In this document: in pieces, positions 5,449 through 8,585 of the stretch
Position numbering within the stretch: the stretch's first letter is position 1
Layout: every line of letters starts with the position of its first letter
DNA from: Actinomycetes bacterium
GTDB lineage: Bacteria > Actinomycetota > Acidimicrobiia > Acidimicrobiales > Palsa-688
Length of the DNA: 8,585 nt
Assembly (NCBI GenBank): GCA_021808665.1
Contig: JAKBBA010000138.1
Span: forward strand, 1 to 8,585
Direction of reading: 5' to 3'
The notes under the pieces: generated by a model
Seen by the model: the letters and a program-made list of their open reading frames with translations, nothing else
Databases searched by the model: none
Told to the model about the DNA's origin: nothing
Program-made: the position numbers and the translations under genes

Positions 5449-5813
5449 TCCTCACCAACTACCTGGCCGCTGGCAGCCTTTTCTGTCTGGGCCTGTACAC
5501 GGTGCTTACCCGCCGGAACCTCATCAAGATGGTCATGGGCCTGTCCCTTATGGAGGCGTCCACCTACCTGCTGCTCATCTCTATGGCCTACCGGCGCGCA
5601 TCCACCGCCCCGGTGCTGCTTAACCCCCCCGGTCATCAAACCCCCTCCCAGCTTGCGAATGGCAACGTGGCCGATCCGGTCCTGCAGAACTTCTGCCTCA
5701 CCGCCATCGTCATCGGGGTCGCCGTTACCGCCGTCTTCCTTACCGTGGTTGTTCGGCTCAGCCAGCACCATCGTACGCTCGACGCAGACCGCATCCGAGA
5801 CCTGCGCGGGTGA
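5445..5813 (+). CDS. mnhC: Na+/H+ antiporter subunit C (MnhC/MrpC, NuoK-like, MbhG-like)
   Basis: A 122-residue NuoK-like subunit with three membrane segments (about 4-22, 26-47 and 81-105). Family signatures are GLYTVLTRRNLIKMVMGLSL at 16-35, a membrane glutamate at 37 (MEAST), and DPVLQNFCLTAIVIG at 77-91, where most MrpC proteins read DPLPQALVLTAIVIG. The loop between segments 2 and 3 (50-76) is polar and proline-rich. NuoK and MrpC subunits contribute membrane carboxylates to the proton path beside the large channel subunit. The GTG start overlaps the previous stop by four bases, and the stop overlaps mnhD by four, so the chain of coupled genes continues. Confidence 0.92.
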   Translation: MILTNYLAAGSLFCLGLYTVLTRRNLIKMVMGLSLMEASTYLLLISMAYRRASTAPVLLNPPGHQTPSQLANGNVADPVLQNFCLTAIVIGVAVTAVFLTVVVRLSQHHRTLDADRIRDLRG

Positions 5814-7561
5814 CCGGCGCCGGCCTGGCCAGCCTTCTTCCTCTCGCCATCGCCATCCCCATCACCGCCGCCACCGTCGCCCCACTGCTGGCCCGGGTGT
5901 CGAAAAGGGCTGCCATTGCCGTGTGTATTGCCGCGACCACTGCCGCTGGGGTACTACTTCTGTTGATGGCTCCCACGGTCTACCGGGGCCACGAGCTCAC
6001 CCACTTCCTCGGTAACTGGGCGCCGTTCTCCGGCCACGAACTCGGCGACACCCTGGCCGCGGACCCCCTGGGGCTGACCTTCGCCCTGACGGTATCGGGT
6101 GTCGGCGTCGTCCTGCTCGTCTACTCGCTCTCCGAGCTGCCCGGACTGGGCCCTCGCGAACTAGGTGGTTACGCGTGCCTGTTCCAGCTCCTTATCGCCG
6201 CGTTGATCGGAGTAGCACTCACCGCGGACATCGTCAACCTGTTCGTCTGGTTTGAAGTCGCAGCGCTTTCCTCCTACGGCCTTACCGGATTCTTCCTGGA
6301 ACGCCCGATCGCCCTCGAAGCCGCCTTCAAGACTCTGGTGCTCACCAACATGGCAGGCTTCGCCGTGTTCGTCGGAGCCGCCATGATCTACTCTGACCAC
6401 GGAGCGCTGAATTTCGGACAGATCCACCAAGCGCTCATCGCCCACACCACGACCGCCGACTTGGTCGCTCTCGGACTGCTGCTCATTGGCTTCGCCACCA
6501 AAGCGGGCATCATCCCATTCCACTCGTGGCTACCCGACGCCCACACCGCCGCTCCCGGCCCCGTCTCCGCCCTATTCTCCGGTCTCATGGTGGAGCTCGG
6601 CGTCGTGGTCATCGCCCGCCTCGCCCTGCAGATCTACGGGCACACTGCAAACCACGCTCTACTCGGTCTGCTCACCATCGCAGGATGTGCCACCGCCGTC
6701 CTTGGTGCCGTCCTCGCCCTGGCACAAGACGACCTCAAACGACTCCTGGCCTACGACACCGTCTCACAGATGGGCATCCTCATTGTCGGGTTTGCGACTG
6801 GCAGTGCCAGCGGGGTGGCTGGCGCCGTCTGCCACCTCATCAGTCACTCATTGTTCAAAGCCCTGCTCTTCCTCTGCGCTGGCGCTATCGTGCACGCGAC
6901 CGGACTTACCAACCTGTCCGAGATGGGCGGCTTGGCCCGGCGCATGCCTGTGATCGCAGCCGCCTTCGTCGTGGGCGCGGCAGCCATTGCCGGCGTCCCG
7001 CTACTCAACGGGTACGTCTCGCTCGGGCTGATTCACGACAGCCTCCGAAATACCGACCCCGTCGCATTCGCCGTGGTGATCGTCGCGCAGGTCGTTACCA
7101 TCGCGGCCCTCGCCAGAGCCGCCCATCTCGCATTTTTCCGCCCACGTCGCCAACCCTACGAAGAGCTTGCGCGTCTCCACCCCGGTATGGTCGCCGGGCT
7201 GGCCGTCCTGGCCGTCGGCTGCGTCGCATCCGGCGTCCTGGCATACCCGATACTGCACCACATCGCCGAACCTGCCGCCGGGGGACTCCTTGAACCGGCC
7301 CGCTACGCCAACGGTGTGCTGAGTGCCGGCACCACATTTGCGGTCCCGCAGGTGAAGTTTGCCTACTTCTCCGTCTTGGGCATCGCGATCTCGGTCGGTA
7401 CCATCGCCGCTGGCTTGCTCGTCGCGTGGGCGTACATTCGCCGATCGGAACCCCGGCTCGTCACCTGGTTGCGTGCGATCCATAACGGATCGGCCAACGA
7501 CTACGCCACTTACTTTGCTGCCGGTGGCGCGCTCACCATCGCGGCACTGATCGTCAGATGA
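5810..7561 (+). CDS. mnhD: Na+/H+ antiporter subunit D (MnhD/MrpD, NuoM/NuoN-like, MbhH-like)
   Basis: A 583-residue polytopic protein with about 14 or more membrane segments, the large proton-channel subunit of the complex. The TM5 glutamate is Glu149 in LFVWFEVAALSSYGL, the TM7 lysine is Lys231 in GFATKAGIIPFHSWLPDAH, followed by the family loop APGPVSALFSG (248-258). LAQDDLKRLLAYDTVSQMG (304-322) and HLISHSLFKALLFLCAGAI (342-360, with His342, His346, Lys350) are also canonical. The TM12 motif usually ending GFxxK is GVPLLNGYVSLGL (395-407), with Leu405 at the lysine position. It is roughly 80 residues longer than typical MrpD, mostly at the C-terminus. The GTG start overlaps the mnhC stop (GTGA). 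It is the only large antiporter-like subunit in the operon and the last gene; convergent transcription follows. Confidence 0.93.
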   Translation: MTGAGLASLLPLAIAIPITAATVAPLLARVSKRAAIAVCIAATTAAGVLLLLMAPTVYRGHELTHFLGNWAPFSGHELGDTLAADPLGLTFALTVSGVGVVLLVYSLSELPGLGPRELGGYACLFQLLIAALIGVALTADIVNLFVWFEVAALSSYGLTGFFLERPIALEAAFKTLVLTNMAGFAVFVGAAMIYSDHGALNFGQIHQALIAHTTTADLVALGLLLIGFATKAGIIPFHSWLPDAHTAAPGPVSALFSGLMVELGVVVIARLALQIYGHTANHALLGLLTIAGCATAVLGAVLALAQDDLKRLLAYDTVSQMGILIVGFATGSASGVAGAVCHLISHSLFKALLFLCAGAIVHATGLTNLSEMGGLARRMPVIAAAFVVGAAAIAGVPLLNGYVSLGLIHDSLRNTDPVAFAVVIVAQVVTIAALARAAHLAFFRPRRQPYEELARLHPGMVAGLAVLAVGCVASGVLAYPILHHIAEPAAGGLLEPARYANGVLSAGTTFAVPQVKFAYFSVLGIAISVGTIAAGLLVAWAYIRRSEPRLVTWLRAIHNGSANDYATYFAAGGALTIAALIVR

Positions 7562-7596
7562 TCCAAGCGAGCATTCCCGCTGAAAGGAGTTGGGGT

Positions 7597-7610
7597 CGAA
7601 GTCAACTTCG
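7597..7610. terminator. Weak hairpin in the convergent gap
   Basis: CGAAG (7597-7601) and CTTCG (7606-7610) are perfect complements around a TCAA loop, in the 69-base gap between the antiporter operon and the convergent amidase gene. The stem is short and there is no T-run on either strand, so if it ends transcription it does so weakly. The rest of the gap (7562-7630) shows nothing else I can support. Confidence 0.25.
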
Positions 7611-7630
7611 GGCGTTCACGACATATTCCA

Positions 7631-8585
7631 TCAAGAGCGAGTGGGAGGCGTCCAGCTCGGTCGGTCCGGGACCTCAACTGCCGCCGCCACGGCCAGCAGC
7701 GTCCGCTCCGAACCCGGACGTCCGATGATTGTGAGACCGACTGGCAGCCCGGCGGCCAGTCCCACGGGCACGCAGGCGATAGGCCAGCCGGCGATAGCGG
7801 GGGCCATAGTCGCCGGTGAAGCGCTTGCCGGGTGGCCGCCGAGAAGCAGATCCGACTTCCACGCCGGACCCATATAAGGAGCCACGAGCACATCGGCGCA
7901 GGCCATGGCCGGCTCGAGGACCGAGTCGTGTGCCCAGGACAGGTTGCGCCGCCGGGCGTCTCGGTAGGTTTTGCCGTCTCGACCACCAAGAGCAAGGGCC
8001 TGCTCGAACAACTCGTGGCCGAACCAGGCCATCTCGACGTCGGCGTGGCCGTCCTCGTAGGCCACCACCTCGGCGAGGGTCTGAGGGCCGCCGGCGCCGC
8101 GGGTGGGGAGGTAAAGATCTAGGGCGTCTTTCAATTCGCACAACAGAACAGTGAGTTCGTCCTTCTCCGTCTTGACTGTCGGCTCGGAGGGGCGGACGTC
8201 GACGGTGGGGAGGCCGAGGGAGCGGATCCGCTCCACGGTCTCCTCGAAGAGCGAATCGGTCGTCGGATGCCCCGTTCGCCACGTCGTCGCCACTGCGACC
8301 CGGATAGACGAAAGCGGTGGCGGTTCGCCGTTAGCCTCCGCTGCCCCGGTTAGGACGTCGAGTAAGAAGCGCACGTCGGCGGCGGTCCTGGCCATTGGTC
8401 CGGGGCTGTCCTGGCTGGGGCTGATCGGCACGACCCCGGCTCTCGGCACGGCGCCCACCGCCGGCTTGATACCCGCCACCCCATTGAGCGAACAAGGACA
8501 GCAAATGGATCCGTCGGTCTCGGTGCCAATAGCGAGTGGTGCCAGCCCGGCGGCCAGGGCAGCGCCGGAGCCGGAGGAGGAACCG
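7631..8585 (-). CDS. Amidase-signature hydrolase, C-terminal part (5' end outside window)
   Basis: The minus-strand frame is open from the window edge to a TGA at 7633-7631, giving 317 visible residues of an amidase-signature enzyme, which hydrolyses amides through a Ser-cisSer-Lys triad. The first visible residues are the signature, GSSSGSGAALAAGLAPLAIG then TETDGSICCP. The nucleophilic serine is encoded at 8509-8507 and the cis-serine at 8581-8579; their 24-residue spacing matches the family. The catalytic lysine lies outside the window. Then follow NGVAGIKPAVG, the DSPGPMARTAADV segment and a C-terminal LPVGLTIIGRPGSERTLLAVAAAVE typical of the fold. A GTG at 8479-8477 is internal (the V of VAGIKP), not the start. 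The enzyme may act on amino-acid amides, short aliphatic amides or other substrates; sequence alone does not decide. It converges on the antiporter operon and is probably an independent gene. Confidence 0.9.
   Translation of the reverse strand, partial: GSSSGSGAALAAGLAPLAIGTETDGSICCPCSLNGVAGIKPAVGAVPRAGVVPISPSQDSPGPMARTAADVRFLLDVLTGAAEANGEPPPLSSIRVAVATTWRTGHPTTDSLFEETVERIRSLGLPTVDVRPSEPTVKTEKDELTVLLCELKDALDLYLPTRGAGGPQTLAEVVAYEDGHADVEMAWFGHELFEQALALGGRDGKTYRDARRRNLSWAHDSVLEPAMACADVLVAPYMGPAWKSDLLLGGHPASASPATMAPAIAGWPIACVPVGLAAGLPVGLTIIGRPGSERTLLAVAAAVEVPDRPSWTPPTRS

Noticed and set aside
6526..7293. A 255-codon plus-strand frame inside mnhD
   Set aside because: Arg/Pro-rich composition typical of an out-of-frame reading; mnhD is supported by motifs throughout this stretch.
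7583..7877. AAAGGAG at 7583-7589 followed by a TTG-initiated plus-strand frame
   Set aside because: The TTG at 7590 directly abuts the Shine-Dalgarno-like sequence, too close for initiation, and the frame runs antisense through the amidase gene.
7674..8282. A 202-codon minus-strand frame inside the amidase region
   Set aside because: Arg-rich shadow of the amidase frame, which carries the catalytic signature and continuous homology.

Overview
High-GC DNA with many GTG starts and tightly packed genes, most probably from an actinobacterium; no ribosomal or lineage marker is present, so genus cannot be given. Nearly all of the window is coding, and no gene-free stretch exceeds 300 bases. I see no RNA gene, mobile element or CRISPR array.

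Region 1 (1-2801, plus strand) is the end of an operon: the C-terminal part of an acyl-CoA-dehydrogenase-fold flavoprotein, a PIG-L/LmbE zinc deacetylase, a NodS-like SAM methyltransferase and a family 2 glycosyltransferase. Each gene overlaps the next by four bases (GTGA). The set looks like a pathway that makes and tailors an amino-sugar-containing molecule (glycosyl transfer, de-N-acetylation, methylation, and an oxidation or acyl step). The product is unknown.

Region 2 (2802-3015) is a short regulatory gap. It holds a perfect 7-bp-arm inverted repeat, a strong Shine-Dalgarno sequence and a 25-codon reading frame that ends in an ATGA overlap with the next gene.

Region 3 (3016-7561, plus strand) is a complete seven-gene membrane module of the Mrp/Mnh cation/proton antiporter family, in the order E, F, G, MbhD-like, MbhE-like fused to B, C, D. 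This is the order of the membrane antiporter half of archaeal Mbh hydrogenases (MbhA to MbhH), not the usual bacterial Mrp order A to G. The large NuoL-like part of MrpA is missing, and no hydrogenase or oxidoreductase gene follows. The only large proton-channel subunit (MrpD-like) keeps the TM5 glutamate and TM7 lysine but has leucine where the TM12 lysine is expected.

Region 4 (7562-8585) has a 69-base convergent gap with a weak hairpin, then the C-terminal 317 residues of an amidase-signature hydrolase on the minus strand, running off the window.
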